Positions 25,201-40,200 are shown, numbered from the stretch's first letter. The stretch: DNA of 64,000 nt from Nautilus pompilius (GCA_018389105.1 JACATO010000046.1:62001-126000); one strand, 5' to 3'. The notes: generated by a model not told the origin, from the sequence alone. Translations and numbers: made by a program.

Positions 25201-28200
25201 AAATATTTTTGGTAATCCCAATGTAACTAGTATGCTTGTGATACCTCTGTTATAACATCTGTGTTTATTTTAACACAGCTAACATATTTTTTTTAATATT
25301 TAGGCCTTGCAGTACTGTCAGTATTGTTTGTGACATAGAAACTGTGTTTTCATTGTGACACAGTTGTGACATAGTATAGGAGGTGATGGTGGGATGCAAT
25401 GCTGGTATTTTGTTTTAAGTGTCAGATTATGACAGAGCCAAGGTTGAGATATAATGACAATGTTATGGTGTGATGTTGGTTTGTGACAAAGGGCCAGTAT
25501 CCTAGGATTGTGAAGAAGTCCCCGTATTGTGGGCTTGTGATGTCAGTATTTTGAGTTGCCATCCAGCAAAACAGATCAACTGTTTCAGATTTCTGTCAGG
25601 GATGAGGATTTAATACATAATATTTTAATGATGGTAGTTGGAGAAACAAAGTTTAGAAATTTCTCACTTGAATAAAGCCACAAATATTAACTTTAAGAGA
25701 AATTTCTTTCTTTTAATTAAAAATCTCTTTATAAGGAAGTTAGCCAAAACTACACAATTACTGCTCTTGCCAAACTTTCATTAATATCTTCAGACTGATA
25801 TGGGAAGCCAAGATGTTTATCAAAGATTAATGTTAATATATAGTATTACAAAGAAATTATTTGTGTAAATTTTATCATTTTATGAGCAGTAACTTTGAAT
25901 TTAAAGATATGTAAATTAATAATCTCTGTTGATTTATTTTTTTATCTTATGAGAAGCACTTTGCTGAATTTCATTTTCTTTTTTGCTTTATGAAAAGGAA
26001 TTGGTAATTTTTAACTGTAAAATCTCAACATACATTTTTAACTTAGGCAACAAAAGTTTGGAGTTGTGCTGCCAAATTACCTTACGATCCAGATGGAATC
26101 CAAGCCGTGTCAGACGATCGACAAGGGAAGCCACTCATAGTAATCACCGTTCACTCCAAGCAAACAGAATTTGTGAGTATATCACAGCTGTAGAGAAATA
26201 TCCATTAGTGGTAGAGTAGGGATATTCTGTTTGAAAAGAATTACAGACAGACACTGGGCAAAATTGTTTTAACCCCTTGCTGCTCACATTGCTAACGGAA
26301 AATAAACTATTAAGATAAGCAGATTTGATTTGTGTGGAATGTTTTTTTTTTTCATGTATCCTTGGACAGTTTAGAAAAAGGGACTGAAATATTAATGGAT
26401 TGCATTTCTCAATTTCATATAAAATTTTGATTTTAATTTGCTGGCAATTAATTTTAAGGATCAGATTGCTTTTGATTTATTATACTTTTTTTTTTAAATT
26501 CAGTTAACGCATTCCAGGACCACTGCTGTTTTAAAGCTTTTTGTTTTGTGTTTCACAAATCAGCAAATGTGGAAGAAGCATTTACATAATATATATCTCA
26601 GTTGTGGACATCTGCTAAGGGTGGTAATTAGTAAAACCTCCCATGGCAAAAGCTTTCTGTGACAGCCAGTTATTCAAATGAATCCACGAAGATGTGCCTT
26701 CAGGCATGGCATTGGCGTTAGTCAGTGGCTGTTGTTTTCACTATAGTTGGTGGGGGGGGAGACAGAATGAATGTTAGTAAAAAAAAAAATAATTTGTTGA
26801 CTTGATAATTTCTAGTAAGGCAAGTTTTGCATTGAAGGTATGTTACTAAGGTAGTGAATATGGTCTAGTGTATTTATTATACATTTTAGTTGTACGTACG
26901 TCCAAGATCTATAGCTATGGCTCAGATTGTTTATTATGAAAATACTCTGTTCAATAAAGCGAATCAGTTTTCTTTTCATGAAAATTTGAGTTTTTGTTAT
27001 TTATTTAGTACCAAAATAAACTATTTTTAGAATCAATTTTCATTATCCAGTCTGATCTAAATTTTCTTTATAATGCTGCTAGTTTTTGCTGTAAGTGTAT
27101 GGATTCTAACTGTTTAAATGTATCTGGCTCATTTGTGAAACTTGTGCTATTTAAGGCAGCTGTTTCAGCATGTAAACCTATTATACAAAGCTGTTCATAG
27201 GCTTCTCTTTGGTTTCTTCTTCTTGTTTTTTTCCCTATTTTCTACTAACTCTTTAAATAAAATATATTCTTATCAATTGATCTTCTGTTGTACACAACCA
27301 TCAGCAGAGGCCAGGACCTAGAATACTAGCCAGACATGGGTGGGAGTTGCATGACACTGGAACCAATGGCTAGCATAAGCATGTGCGGTGCACACAGACT
27401 TGAGGCAGTCTAATGAGATAACCTGCTGGCGTTGTTTAGAAGTGGCAGGAAACCCAGATTGTATAGAAAAATGACAAGAGTCCATGCTGTGGAAGATTGC
27501 CAGAGTGAGCCCTCGACCTTGGCAGGCTGGCACACCACATATCCAGAGTTGAAGTTGTTTTATGGGGGGGCAGAAGTTTAATATATATTTTTTTAACATG
27601 TATGGATTTTTGTAACAATTATGTATGAAATCCATGATATTTTATTGGTGACTCCATGTTTGTTGGATTTTTTTCAATATAAAAAATTGTTTTGTTTTTT
27701 TTATTTTGGGTTTTAGAATAACATCTAGTCTCTAATTAGCTTCACACTATTCTGTTTATTATAAATTCTATTTGGACTTCATATAATTGTGACTGATCTA
27801 AAAAGTAGCAGGGATAGCATAATGCTTACTTAACAGAAAAGCTCCCAAATATCTTTTAAATGCAAAAGCAAAGATTTTTTATATACATCAAACTTTGTGA
27901 AGATGGAAAAATGTTGTTTGGTGTATTTGAATATTTCATGTGTTTATGCAGGAGAGTCTTGTAGCATGATAGATAGATACCATGCTTGCTTCGCAAGAGA
28001 GAAGGCCCAGTTTGGTTTCCAGACAGGAACCTTAGGCAATTCCTCTGTTTACCCAGCAGAGTGTGGGCACCAAGCTGATTGCTTTCTGGAGTAAGTGTTC
28101 TGCCAGTACAGATAGCAAGTTGTCTGGTCTTCTCCAGGTTATCCTGCTCACTGTGGCTGCTGTGTCTGTATGTAATATGTTAGTGGTCATCTTTGGTTAT

Positions 28201-31200
28201 GAAGGACAACCATTATTATTATCATGCTTATCCAAGTGCCCCAAGTGAGACATAGAACATTGGAGAAACAGAGACCCACCAAAATCAGGGCTAGACAACA
28301 TAGGATAGAGAAATCAGCCATAGCAGGTCATATTTGGTCCTGTAGTCAACACATACAATGGGCCAACCGTAAAATTGTAGATTGAGAGCAGTATTGACCA
28401 GAAGAGAAACTCTACACCTGGCCCAAACATCTACTTAGTACACCTGGTGCAGAGATCAACAAAAGGTGGCTACCCCAAACTCTGACATGTAGCTTAAATA
28501 TTTCATTTAATTCTGTCCTAGGATGACAACATGAAAGTGTTGCTGAAACATCAATAATCTTACAAAAACTAGTTGCCATAAATGCTAGCAAAGTACAACG
28601 ACTCAGGTATCTAAACTCCATCATCATCTGATAAATTGATGTGCCTTTCTATGTCTTTGTTGTAGAATGTATTAATATTAAAAACCTACTCTGATTTAAA
28701 TTGCCTTTTTTCAGTGCTGTGATTTGCAGTCGCTGTTGGAAGTTAGAGGATTTGAAGTGTGGTGCACAACCCAGCTCTCAGCGGCCGAGTTAGACTTACT
28801 GCCCACATCTGAGGAAAGTACGCACTGTTCTCATTCCGCAAAGCTGTAATTCCACCTTAGTAAAACCTTCCTGATGCAGAGGTTGATTTATTGATGTTTA
28901 TTTCATTGGGTTGAAATGACTGACATTTGCTTCACCCGACCTTCAGAAAGTTCAAAATAAGTTGCAAATACAGGCAGGCAGGAAGAGGGTTAAATTAAAT
29001 AAATAGATTTTTAAAAGTGATCTGTTGTGAAATTCCACTTCTATTTCTTATTTTAAGGGAGAGAGCTTTTGTTATCTCTAGCATCAGAATCATATTACTG
29101 TTCATCTGCCAGGTGTTCTGTGAACTAGTGACGGGCCTGATTTGTTGAAAAACTGAATGAAGGAATACAAATTTTGTTAACAGGGTTGGGATTTTGAATT
29201 GCATCTATTTTATTTTTTACATCACATTTTGTGATATGAAACCAGTTAATTCACACACCGCAGTTCTGTAAGTGGCCACCTGTTAAACCAGGAAGTTGTG
29301 ACTCATTTTGAAGAATCCCTGAAATTATAACAATAGGGATGTCTTAAGACTGACAAGTTATTTTCAGGTATGTTTTAAAAGTCTATTATCTTATACACAT
29401 TTGCAGTAATTTTAAAATTGAAACGGTGAGGGGATGGGGTATTCAATTTATTTTGTTTAAATTAATACTACCAAATTTTTCAGGATATAAGTTGGTGTGG
29501 GGTTCCATTGGCTTATTTCCCCATTTTTCTTTCTTTCATTCATAGATAAATTGGTTTTGAAGTTAGTCAAACTTCCAACAGGCCAGAGCTATGTTAAATC
29601 CTTGCTAACCCTGTCACACCACATCTCCATCTGCAGTACTTCCAAGCTCTCAAATATCAATGAGCTGCTTGTGCACATCATTGCATTAATTTATGGGATG
29701 ATTGTTTAGGTAAATGGGGTGTTGAAATTGTTTTTCAATACGTTTGCAATCATGGAGAGGGGTTAGAAACAAACTGCAAATGTCATTGTCGGTTCTGGTA
29801 TCAAAAGCTGACATCAGTGGTGATCTTGTGTCATTTTCACCATGTTGAATTGCCTACTTTAAAAAGCTGAATGTATCAGTTCTATCTTGTCTTCAGCACT
29901 CATTCGATTCTGGGATATTACAGCACATTCAAATTCAGAAATTCATCTCAGCCTCAAGTTGTCTGCCATTTGGGGTTCAAAACTAGGATAGGGAGAAATG
30001 TAAAGATGGTGATTATCAGTTGCAATTATTTTGGTCTTTAATTTCAGCTGTATAGTACTAAGTTCACAACATGATGTGTGCTGGGTTAGCAATGTTTTTC
30101 CATTTATCCTCAAAGTTAGTCCAACCAGCTTTGCATCCACAATTTGCCTTCTGGGCTTTCTTTGTAGTTCATAACATATCCTTTGCTTTACTCCAGACCC
30201 TATTGCATTCCTTGCTGACGGTATATTTCCCATGCATGGACATATTACCACTATCCTCTTCAGAAAACTTTACAACTCCCAGCTTAAAAGCTGCTGTGTA
30301 CAACTTAAGTGATTTACAGGAGGCATTTTGAGATGAGGTAGAGAATTTGTTAGTAGTATTTATACATATAAAGTGCACACCTGTCATTGATTAGATAATT
30401 TTGCATGTTTCATTGAGCACATTAAAAGTGAGTTAATCAGCAAACATTTTGGGCAGTAATTCCTGTAGCCTGTTTCAAATGAACAATTTTAGTTTATTTC
30501 AGAAAATAGCACTATCGTTTTTTTTGTTTTTCATTAAAGCAATTTCAGTGACTTTATCCATAGATAAGTTGATTTGGAGTATAAGTCTAGGGCTGGACTT
30601 CTGAGGGGAAAAGTATCAACTTATGCACTGAAAAATACAGAATAATGACTGGAGGGAAACCAGACTCAGGGGGTAAACTTTAGTAGTTCTACAATCAAGG
30701 TGGTTTTCTAAAGTGACTTCTGAAGTCTGTTTAAAACCTTTAACTAAATAACTTACCCATATTGTTAGGTTTTATATGCTCTTCAATCTAATGCCAGGGA
30801 GGCCACAAACAAAACTTTACAGTGCTTTATTGAGTTTACATGGGGTCTGATGGGGTTACTATTTCTACTCTTGCCTTCAAAAGAGCTGAAAAACTTGCAG
30901 CACAACATTCTTTGGAATATTTAACCCCCTTCCATATAAACAGGATCCTGCCCAAGTGTACATGGAATTCTATGATTGATCTTTATACATTGTTACTGAC
31001 ATTTTAGCTTCTCAACCATGGCAAAGTGAGGCATTAGCACTCTGTTTCTTAGTTAGGGTTCTGCATTAGTTTTGTCTTCTGAATACAAAAAAACCCATTT
31101 ATTCTGTTGTGTGTGGACAAATTTTGGGTTGAGCATCTTATATGATAAAAAAAATTGCCAATCTTTTCATTTTCTTGTCATACTCTTATCCACCAAAAAC

Positions 31201-34200
31201 TAAGTTTTCCTCTCTCATATGCTTTCAACACTAATTTTTCCTCCCCCTCTACAATTCAGTCAACAGCTTATCTCAGACAAGTGAAGTTGACAAGACGGCT
31301 CTGGAGGACAAGCGACTCTTCCAGGAGAAGGCTGATGAAGCAGGACTGGTCATTGTGGTGATGTCGCAGGCCTTTGTCCACAGCAAGACTTGTCAGCAGC
31401 AGGTGAGCAGCCATCTATTCCCCTCATTCTTGTCAGTGTTCACCAACAAGAAAACCAGTTGACCTGGTCCTCAGATGGGAAATACTAATTTAAAATTATT
31501 TTGTTGTCTGAATATCACCTTAACCCTCTCCATGCAGTAATCATCCAGTTTTAAAAAATAAAGATACTACTTGCTTGCTCAGAATGTAAGTATGGATGCA
31601 GAAATTCAGGGAGCTTTTAATATTTACATAAAAAGACCCTCTTGACAGAAAGGGGATTATTTTTGCTACCAAATAAACCAAACCTTACTAAAACTCTGCA
31701 TATTTGCAAACTTTATGCATTCCTTCCCAAATAGAATTTTAAAAACTTGAATTGTTACCAGAAAAGTACATGTTAGCCAAACTGGGTAGCCAAAGCCTCT
31801 TTACTATTTTTTTCATAACTGAGAAAAAAGCCAATTGAAGGCGACTAACACTCAGTATGGAGCATTCTGCATTAGCTAGGTTTCTGAGCTCACCAAGTGC
31901 TAGCAGTCAGTCCCTCAGCTGCAGTAGCCTTGCTCTCCTCACAAGATCATGCAATGAGGAAGAGAATTGGTGCCAAATAGTGTCTTCTGTGACCTCTAAC
32001 CAGTATTAAATATTAGATTACATCTATGTAATATTAATCATTTCAGTAAATTGTGTTTGTACTGGTTTTCCAAAGCCTCCATATCTTCAGCATAATTTGG
32101 AATTCATGCCTGCACCACATACTCCAAAAGGTGTTCTAAAGAATCAGACTTGCTGAGGTTTAGTCTTGTATAGTATGATTCAGCGTGCTTGATGATGTGT
32201 GCTCGCTCTTTACAGGTTTTTTATTGTGAGCATCGCAAAAGGATCATTCTGCTGAAGTTTGAAGATTTTGCCATGCCCTGCTGGATGAGCATGCTAATTG
32301 GAAACAGCAGAGTAGAGGTGAGTGCCATTACCTGTGCTATTTATCATCACACTTTGTTTAATCTATTAGTAATTGATAGAAAAACATAAGTGGTATGTAG
32401 AAGGGGAACCAGATCTAATGTCACTGACCTGTGCACTTTCAGGACATCAAACATGAGAACTTCTCTGAATCTCTATTATTCCACATCGATAAAGCTCTGG
32501 ATCCGACAACTAGAGAAAGTCCACGGGAAGAAATAAGTGAAGCAAAGATTAAATTTGCTGTGAGTATACATCTCCCCACAAAGAAAACGATTTTACTTTT
32601 TTATTTTCTGTGTTTTTGGTGGACGGTTTAATGTCTGAGTAACTGCTTGGTGTGGTAGCAAGGTTGGGGCTGCTTGCTTAAGTGGTCTCTTTCAAAATTC
32701 TGCTGTTCACAAACCAGCAGCAGAATTCAGCTGAAGTAGTATGACCATCATCCTTGCATCTGAATCTGGTAGAGCAGAAAGATGCATTTTCAGTACTTTT
32801 TCTATAAACGTCACCACAGATAAGCTGAAATTCTGGCTTGATTCTACTTGCAAGGGGAAATCATTTGTACTCTGCATCTCTTGGCAGATTTGATTCTTGT
32901 CCTTAATTTTGTCTGTGTTCAGAATACTCACCACTATGCATTGTGCATAAATCATGAGTTATGGAAAGGGTTAATCAGAGTAGGAATCATCTGTCTTGTT
33001 TTTTAAAGTGGCTGTGCTGCTGACAATTTACAAAAGAAGCGAATTAAATGTCTGCCAGCCTTCAAAAGCAGAGAGCTAATTTGTTGTAATTTTTCTCTCT
33101 CTGACTATCTTTAGTATAAATTTTCTCTGAAGTTTTTTTTTTTTTTCTCTCTTGCATTTTACTCTATCTTCCTTATTGATTTGATAGCTAAATACATTGA
33201 AGTGAACATCAGGACCTAACTGCAAGTGTAGTATTGCAGGAAGATTTTCTAACTTATCTGCCAAACAAAGTAAAACATTGCATACACAGCCATTTTAACC
33301 CTCTATACACCACATTGGTTTTTACCTCCTTTATCCCCCCACCTTGGCCTAAAAGCACCAATTACTGTTTATTTAGTCAACACATTTATAATGTAAGACG
33401 TGTGGGGTTGGGGTGACGGATGGATTTGTGTTACTAAGGGTTACATTAATAACGAAGGTACTGCACTTGTCAGCCCGTGCAGATTTGAATGGTAGTGGGT
33501 GTGAGTGGACCTCTGGTTGTATAGAGAGGGTCGGGGTTAGTGGAACATTTGATGATTCCCTTTTCTTGTTTCATACTTTGAAAAATTGTTTTTTTTTAGC
33601 AATGCAAAATCAGAAAATATCTTCCATTGGAAAGTTGCTTGTACATCTCTGGAATTTCTCAGAACCTGTGCAAGGAGACAGAAGCTGTGTGCAAGTAAGA
33701 CACTCAAAAACCTGGCCATCTCTCTCTCTCGTTGCTTTTTTAAACAAATTTAAAATATTTAAAAAAAATTTTTTTTTTAAATTTTTTTAAAGGGGCTTAG
33801 AACATTTTTATCTAAGTTTCCATGAGTCAAATGTCTGTTTGCTGCTGGGTTAAAAGAAATATATATATATATATATATAGCTCAAAATTTTATGATGGAT
33901 TTAATGTAAGCATTTTTAATTATATATTTATATATATATATTTTTTTAAATATCTGGATAAAGTCAGTCAGTTTTCTATCCGACATTTAGTGTTGTAAGT
34001 GAATTTGTTGCCAGAAATATGCACAAGAGTAATGTTTTATTTTGTCATGTCTGTATTTCAGACTTCCAGAGTTGTGTGCCACCGACAAGATGCCTTTAGT
34101 CTGTAATTTTCAGACAAATTCAGAATATCTTATACTTTTGCTATGATTTTTTTATTTTAGAATTTATTTGTAAAGTTGTTTTAAATTTAATAGAATTGTT

Positions 34201-37200
34201 GTATTGATTCTATAGTTGTAGACCTTTGAAAAGAATTAAATCAGCACATAGGCAGGTGGAATGAATTTGCTCACTTTCCCAGTATACACACTAAAGTGAA
34301 ACAATGCAGCGTTCATTTTTCTGACTGCATCTCAGTCAACAGAAGCTTTCTTTGGAAATTCTTGACAGACATCAGTGCAGGGCTGAGCAGCAACAAATCC
34401 AACTTGATCGGTGTTACTGTGTACTCGAATCTGGTGCATTCCAAATATAGAGTTTTGTTAGTTGAACATTGCAAATCTGGGATTGTAAACTGTGCTAACT
34501 CATCTCTGAAATAAGATAACGTGTCATTTACATTGTTGTTTCTTTTATTTTTAAGAGCAATTGGTCAACATCTTGCTGCCCTACAGCATTTAACCCTGGT
34601 CACTAATGGCTTCTTTGGTGTTGGAGAACTAGTTAGCCGAACATTCTTTGCAGAAACTCAACATCTTTGGAAGTCTAACCAAGTTTGGCACATCTTGCCT
34701 GAACATGACCCTCAGGTTGGTTGTCACATGTTTTGTGTTAATATTTATCTTTAGGATACAGAATTTTAAGAAAACATCAGATAATGTCAGCATCTGCTCA
34801 TATGTGTGTATATATATATATATATTGGGAGAGCCCTAAATGTTAACATAAATGTTATACCTCATTAGTTCTTTCAACCTCATGGCAATCCTTCTATTCT
34901 AGTTCTATTATGCAATTCTATCTTGACCACCAAAAAGGGGGCTTTTGTGTGCCATTATGTATCAAGCTTTTGTTTGCCGCAGTATTATTAAAAAGTATCC
35001 ATTTAGTTGAATTTTCTCTGAATTTAAGATATTCCTATCAGGATGATCTTTAGTGATATCTTTTATTTTGCTTCTTTCAGGATCAGAAATGGAGAGCTTG
35101 CCAGAACACAGATGGCACTTTTTGCAAGGTGTCCTTTGGAAAAACCATGTTCTTTGGGAGCAGTGTCTTGGAGCGAGAAACCATTGTAGCAAGAGTTTTT
35201 GATATCTGCATTCTTATTGAAGGTAAATACAATGAATGTCCACAAAGAAGCCCTCGTTTTTGTTTTATTTTGTTTTATGGAATGAATTAGGGATGCCACT
35301 GTCTGGTGGTGACTGTTTTGTTTTGTTTTGCTTTAAAATTTCTTTAAAGGAAAATTGTTTTGCTTTTGCTTACTTTAGAGAAGTAAAGAACCACTTATTA
35401 CTCCTCTCTATATGTAATTGAGAAAATAACACTGAGTGAGGGTTCTAGAGTTTTTATTGTATACTCTTTATGTAATTTGGTATTGCCATATGAGAACCAT
35501 TACTTGATGGGTACCCCCCAGTGAGTTAGCAGCACAATGCAAGTTGACTGATTATCATAGCATCAGTGATAGTAGAGGGTCATTCCATCCACATCATATC
35601 AACTTCCTGACCCCCTCAGATTTTAATGAAATTTCTTTTGAAAGTGCATTGGACTCTCAAAGGGAGGTTTGCAAATTTGTAGCCCCCAATTCATACTACA
35701 GTAAACCCCCCGTCATATCGTGGTTCAGTTTTCACGGTCCCGCTATTTCGCGGTTTTTTTCTGTAAGACCTATTAATTTTCATATCGCGTATGTTTTCGC
35801 AATTTCGCGGCATTCCATAGCATTGTTTATGAGTTTAAATCTCCGCTGATTGGCTGTTCTGTTTTAGAAGCATCTCGCAGGGAGAGAAGCTGTTCGCCTT
35901 GCTGTTTTATTGATAACCCCAAGGATGCCACCCAAACGCCCATCATCTAAGGCTTCTGGTGAGCCAAAGAAGAAGTGAAAGTTCTTGATGATTCAGGAGA
36001 AGGTGGAACTTCTCGATATGATAAAGGAAGGACAGAGTTACGCTGCCATAGCCCGCCATTACGGTATGAATGAGTCAATGGTTCGCTACATCAATAAAGA
36101 TGAGAAGAATATCAGGGCAACCGCTTCGCTTTGCATCAATGAAGGTGCAAAACGAGTTGTTTCTATCCGCAATAAAAACATCATCAGGATGGAAACTGCC
36201 TTGGCTTTTTGGATCCAAGATTGCCGAAAGAAAAACATCACTTTGGATGGTAACACCATCAGGACCAAGGCAAAGAAGCTGTACGACACTTTTGCCGATC
36301 AAAGAGGTTCCGAAGCCGAACTGTCAGACAGCGACAATCCTGATGATCCTCAGCCTTCTACATATTCATCAGGAGGCTTTTCTGCCAGTAAGGGATGGTT
36401 TGACAGCTTCCAGAAGCACTTTCAGTTGAAGAGCATTTCATTGCAAGGTGAAGCTGCATCTGCCGACAAAGAAGCTGCTGCAAGGTGTTTTCCATTGCTC
36501 TTGTTTTCTCTCAATATCTTTTATGTGTTTAAATGTGTTTCTATTGTTTTAAAAGTGTGTTTAAAGACCTTAAAATGCATTTAAAAGTACCGTAAAAGTT
36601 ATAAAAACATGCCTAGGGTGTATTTAAATAGGGTATTTCTATTTCGCGGATTTCCACTTATCGCGGGTTGGTCTGGAACGTAACCCCCGCGATGGAGGAG
36701 GGACTACTGTAGTTCCAAAGATTCAGAGCTTCAACTATAATGTTTCCTTTTATGCAAAAGACATAATCCACATTTCATTGATCAGTAGCCGCATTCACAA
36801 GTTAACTGTTACCATGAAACTTGAGTTCTTAAGGCAACTTTTCAAGCAAATCCAAAAATTGATCAGGTTACACAATACGTGAAGCAATAAGCTGAACACT
36901 TTCAAATCATGGTAATTGTATTCCTGTTATCTTGGTATGAAATACAACCAGAATATAGAGAATAAGAATCCCACCCGCTAGAGTTTTGTGCTTATGAAGA
37001 TGTCGTTGCTGAATGTATAACCAAAAAATACCTTGAATTCAGAAGCCAAAATGGCCCTAATGTGCTCTGAATAAACGTTTGTAAACTACATATATAATGT
37101 CCTCTGAGGTTTAAGAATCAGTGGACATGTTTGGTTATCTTGTTTCTGAGGGATGAAAACCTTCTAACATTGCATATTACTATTTGCGTTCGTAGATGTA

Positions 37201-40200
37201 TTTTGAATTTATCACTTTAGCCTGCTAATATTGGATGACTGTTGGCGCGACTGCATTAAATAACCACATTGTCAGTCGTCAGTGTGAGAACGATGAGTTA
37301 GAGTCTGCCCAGGGGAGGACTTTGTCTGTTGAAATCAATGGAGGAGAAAAAATTCAAATGCAAAAGTAAATGCTGCAGTGCAAATTGAAGGAACTTCATA
37401 CAATTTACAGAGACAAACAGGGACCAGAAATTGGTTTCTTACAATTTTGTGAACTTAAAACCAGAACAGTGTGTAACTGTCGGGTAATCTGAATGCATTC
37501 AGTGTGTATGCACCACTCATTGGAATGTGCAACTGATGGCAGGTGATGGTAGTGGAGATGACTACAGATCTCTCATCAGCATCAGTATAAACAGTGGGCA
37601 GGTTTGGAAGGTCTACTAGAGTTCCCACTGAACTGACTGACATGATCAAAATGCCTGATTTGGGTCTAATCTGTGATAAAAAATAAAACATCAACCATTT
37701 CTTACACTTTTTTGGCATCTTTATAAAATGTTATCTCGAGAACTCAAGTTTCATGGCAACAGTTGTCTTGTATTTGCTACTAGTGACCAACGAAATGTGG
37801 ATTTTGTCACATACATACAGTATAAGAAACATCAACCTTTGACATGTACTCTAGGGTTGAGGGCCGTATCTTTGGGACCAGTACGAACTCAGGGACACAA
37901 CTTTGCAAATCTTCCTTTGCGAACCCAATGCACCTTCAGTAGAAGTTTCATCAGATCTGGAAAGGGTTCAGTGGGATACTTTTGATGATTTGATGCAAAA
38001 TGACCCTAGAGCATACAAATTAAGAAAGAGAGAGAAAAATAAAAGTGAATAAATAAACCAGTTCTTTTATTTTTCAATTATTCATTTAGGTGGATCTGAG
38101 ACTCGACACGAGGCCCAACAGTTTGCCTGGAATGACAGAATAGTAATCCCTGTTCTGTGTAAGTCTGGTGCTAATGGCATGAGACTAGATGTGCCAGACA
38201 AGATCTTTGAGGTATGGTAGCTAAGTTACTGTTCTTTACATTTCTTATGTTGTTTTGATTTTAATGGATCTACATCAGCCCTTTTCACTTTTAGTGGCTT
38301 CCTCATTTAATTTCTATTGAAGGCATAAAACGTTTTATTTTGATTCCAGTATTTTGCTAAGTGTAAACAATGCCATCTATATTTAGCAAGTGCTACTAAA
38401 GAGGCAAATATCAGTCTGAGTTATGACTCCTTCCCCATTTGTTTTCGAAGGTTTCTCGCAGTGGAAGCAGAAGAAAGGGACATAAATGATATCACGTGTT
38501 AATTTTCATGACTGACTTACGACCCCTTTAAAGGGATTGTTACGATATCCAGACCAGCTGCCGAGGTTATCTCTCTTAGTGCTGTTAGACAGTGTTACGC
38601 GGACATTACTGGGGCTTCAATAAACTGAATTAAAATTTTTCTAAAAAAGAAAACATTTATAAACAATGCTTTCAAATTGACTGTTATTTAGCTTTATACA
38701 AATGTTTCATTTAGTTTGCTATAAAGCTTTTGTTTTTGCAAGGTGGCAATTTAATCACCAAAAGGCCATGTAACATTGTTGGTGAGAGAATTTTCTCATA
38801 AGTAGAATAGAACTCTGAGGTGGTTGGACAAAGAAAAAAAAAGACCTGCAGAAGAGGAGAATCATCAAAGTAGGCATCTTTTGTTGGTTTTCATCATGTT
38901 AAGTATAAAATAGGTTAGACTAGCTGGGGTACCTGGTGTTTTAGGGGGAAAATGGCTTTAGGCCTACATGTAGGTGCTACAGTTTGGCTGTGAAAGAGTA
39001 ACACACAAACACTTAAATAAAATGGGCTAGATGTGAACTATGATACAACTCAGCTTTTCTGATACAGGGTTGGTGACTGGTCATGGTGTTTAGCATTACT
39101 CAACATGTTTTAGTGGTCATCTGATGGAAAATCATCAAAATATTTATGAAATACTGAGAGGGACATCCAAAATAATGCCTCCTGTTTATTCGTAAAGAAT
39201 GGCAAGTAGGTACAATAATGAAAATTACACCCAAGATAGTTTTATCATTCCTCTCTTGCTTTGAAAGCTGAATTTTATTTTCCCACCAGGTGGGACGCTC
39301 CACAGCAGTTGAAAATGGTAGCTAGCATTGATACTCATTTAAGCAAAGAGCAGTAATTGAATTTGCCATCGGGGATTTATTGTCGCACGATAAATGTGTA
39401 TGGAAACTTAGGTGTTGATGCTAGTAGTACTGTAATACAGTGGTAAATCATGTAAAAAGTGGAGAAAATTAATTTTGACAGGACTTGCAATGGGTGGCTG
39501 GCAGCAACTGCTAATGAGGAAATACAGAAGGGAGATGGAACTGACTTGCAAAGATAGATGCATCAAACAGCATGACTTGAGGATGGTCTTGGTACTGGTC
39601 ATTGTATAATATGGAGATGATTACACTGGTCAACACAATATTTTTGGCAGGAAAAGTGAGACTGGTTTCTGGGGTTTTCAAGGGCGCTGAATCCGAATCT
39701 GACATTTGTTTTTCAAGTTGGCTCTAGTTTGGAGATATCACAGGGGGGTCGTTCGTCTGAAATCACCCATTCGCGACCATAACTAAACGTACAAAAAACG
39801 GCTAAATAGTGCAAAAATGTCAGATATTGATTTTTATGATAATCCAAAACCACAAAGACAGTGTAAAATCTCAATCTAACAAGTTAAGTTAGATATAACA
39901 TCATTTCATTTATTAATAAATGAACACTTTTCATATATTTCGAGAATATACAAAAAATTTGCTAAAAATTTGCTGAATTTTAATTCTCCAAGGGAAAAAA
40001 ACATTTACATAATCAGTTATATATCATAAATTAATGCAAAGCATTATTATACACTAGATTCTTAGTTACAATGAACACACAAAACAATATTTTATTCACA
40101 AAAGTGAAATTGACGTTTATACGATTTTCGCTTGTGAGCAACTTTCGGGCAGTCTCTCAAAAGGTTCCAGCAGTAGTCTGCCATCATGTGCTCATCCATT

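Larger units (their letters stand above)
26047..32559 (+). other. TIR-like domain 2 (TIR-SLOG exons 10-14)
   Basis: Exons 26047-26172, 28715-28817, 31260-31402, 32216-32317 and 32443-32559. KPLIVITVHSKQ looks like a first strand, LLEVRGFEVWCTT matches the TIR second strand, and LFQEKADEAGLVIVVMS plus CQQQVFYCEHRKRIILLKFE match the third and fourth strands. An insertion of about 30 residues lies between strands two and three. The domain is more divergent than TIR-1 but has the same order of strands. Confidence 0.65.
33600..38211 (+). other. SLOG/LOG-like nucleotide-binding domain (TIR-SLOG exons 15-18)
   Basis: Exons 33600-33694, 34556-34715, 35081-35222 and 38090-38211. The visible motifs are in SLOG order: LYISGIS (615-621), LTLVTNGFFGVGE (645-657), FGSSVLERETIVARVFD (711-727) and ILIEGGSETRHEA (730-742), then IVIPVL. 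The last motif is the counterpart of the LOG PGGxGTxxE loop, with Glu741 kept. Related SLOG domains occur in bacterial ThsA and in the N terminus of TRPM channels, where they bind ADP-ribose-type ligands. The frame of exon 33600 must be the one continuous with exon 14; the ATG just inside that exon is in another frame. Confidence 0.75.

Noticed and set aside
33602..33790. Start of a separate protein at the ATG in exon 15
   Set aside because: That ATG is out of frame with exons 14 and 16. The phase-0 reading gives the SLOG first strand instead.
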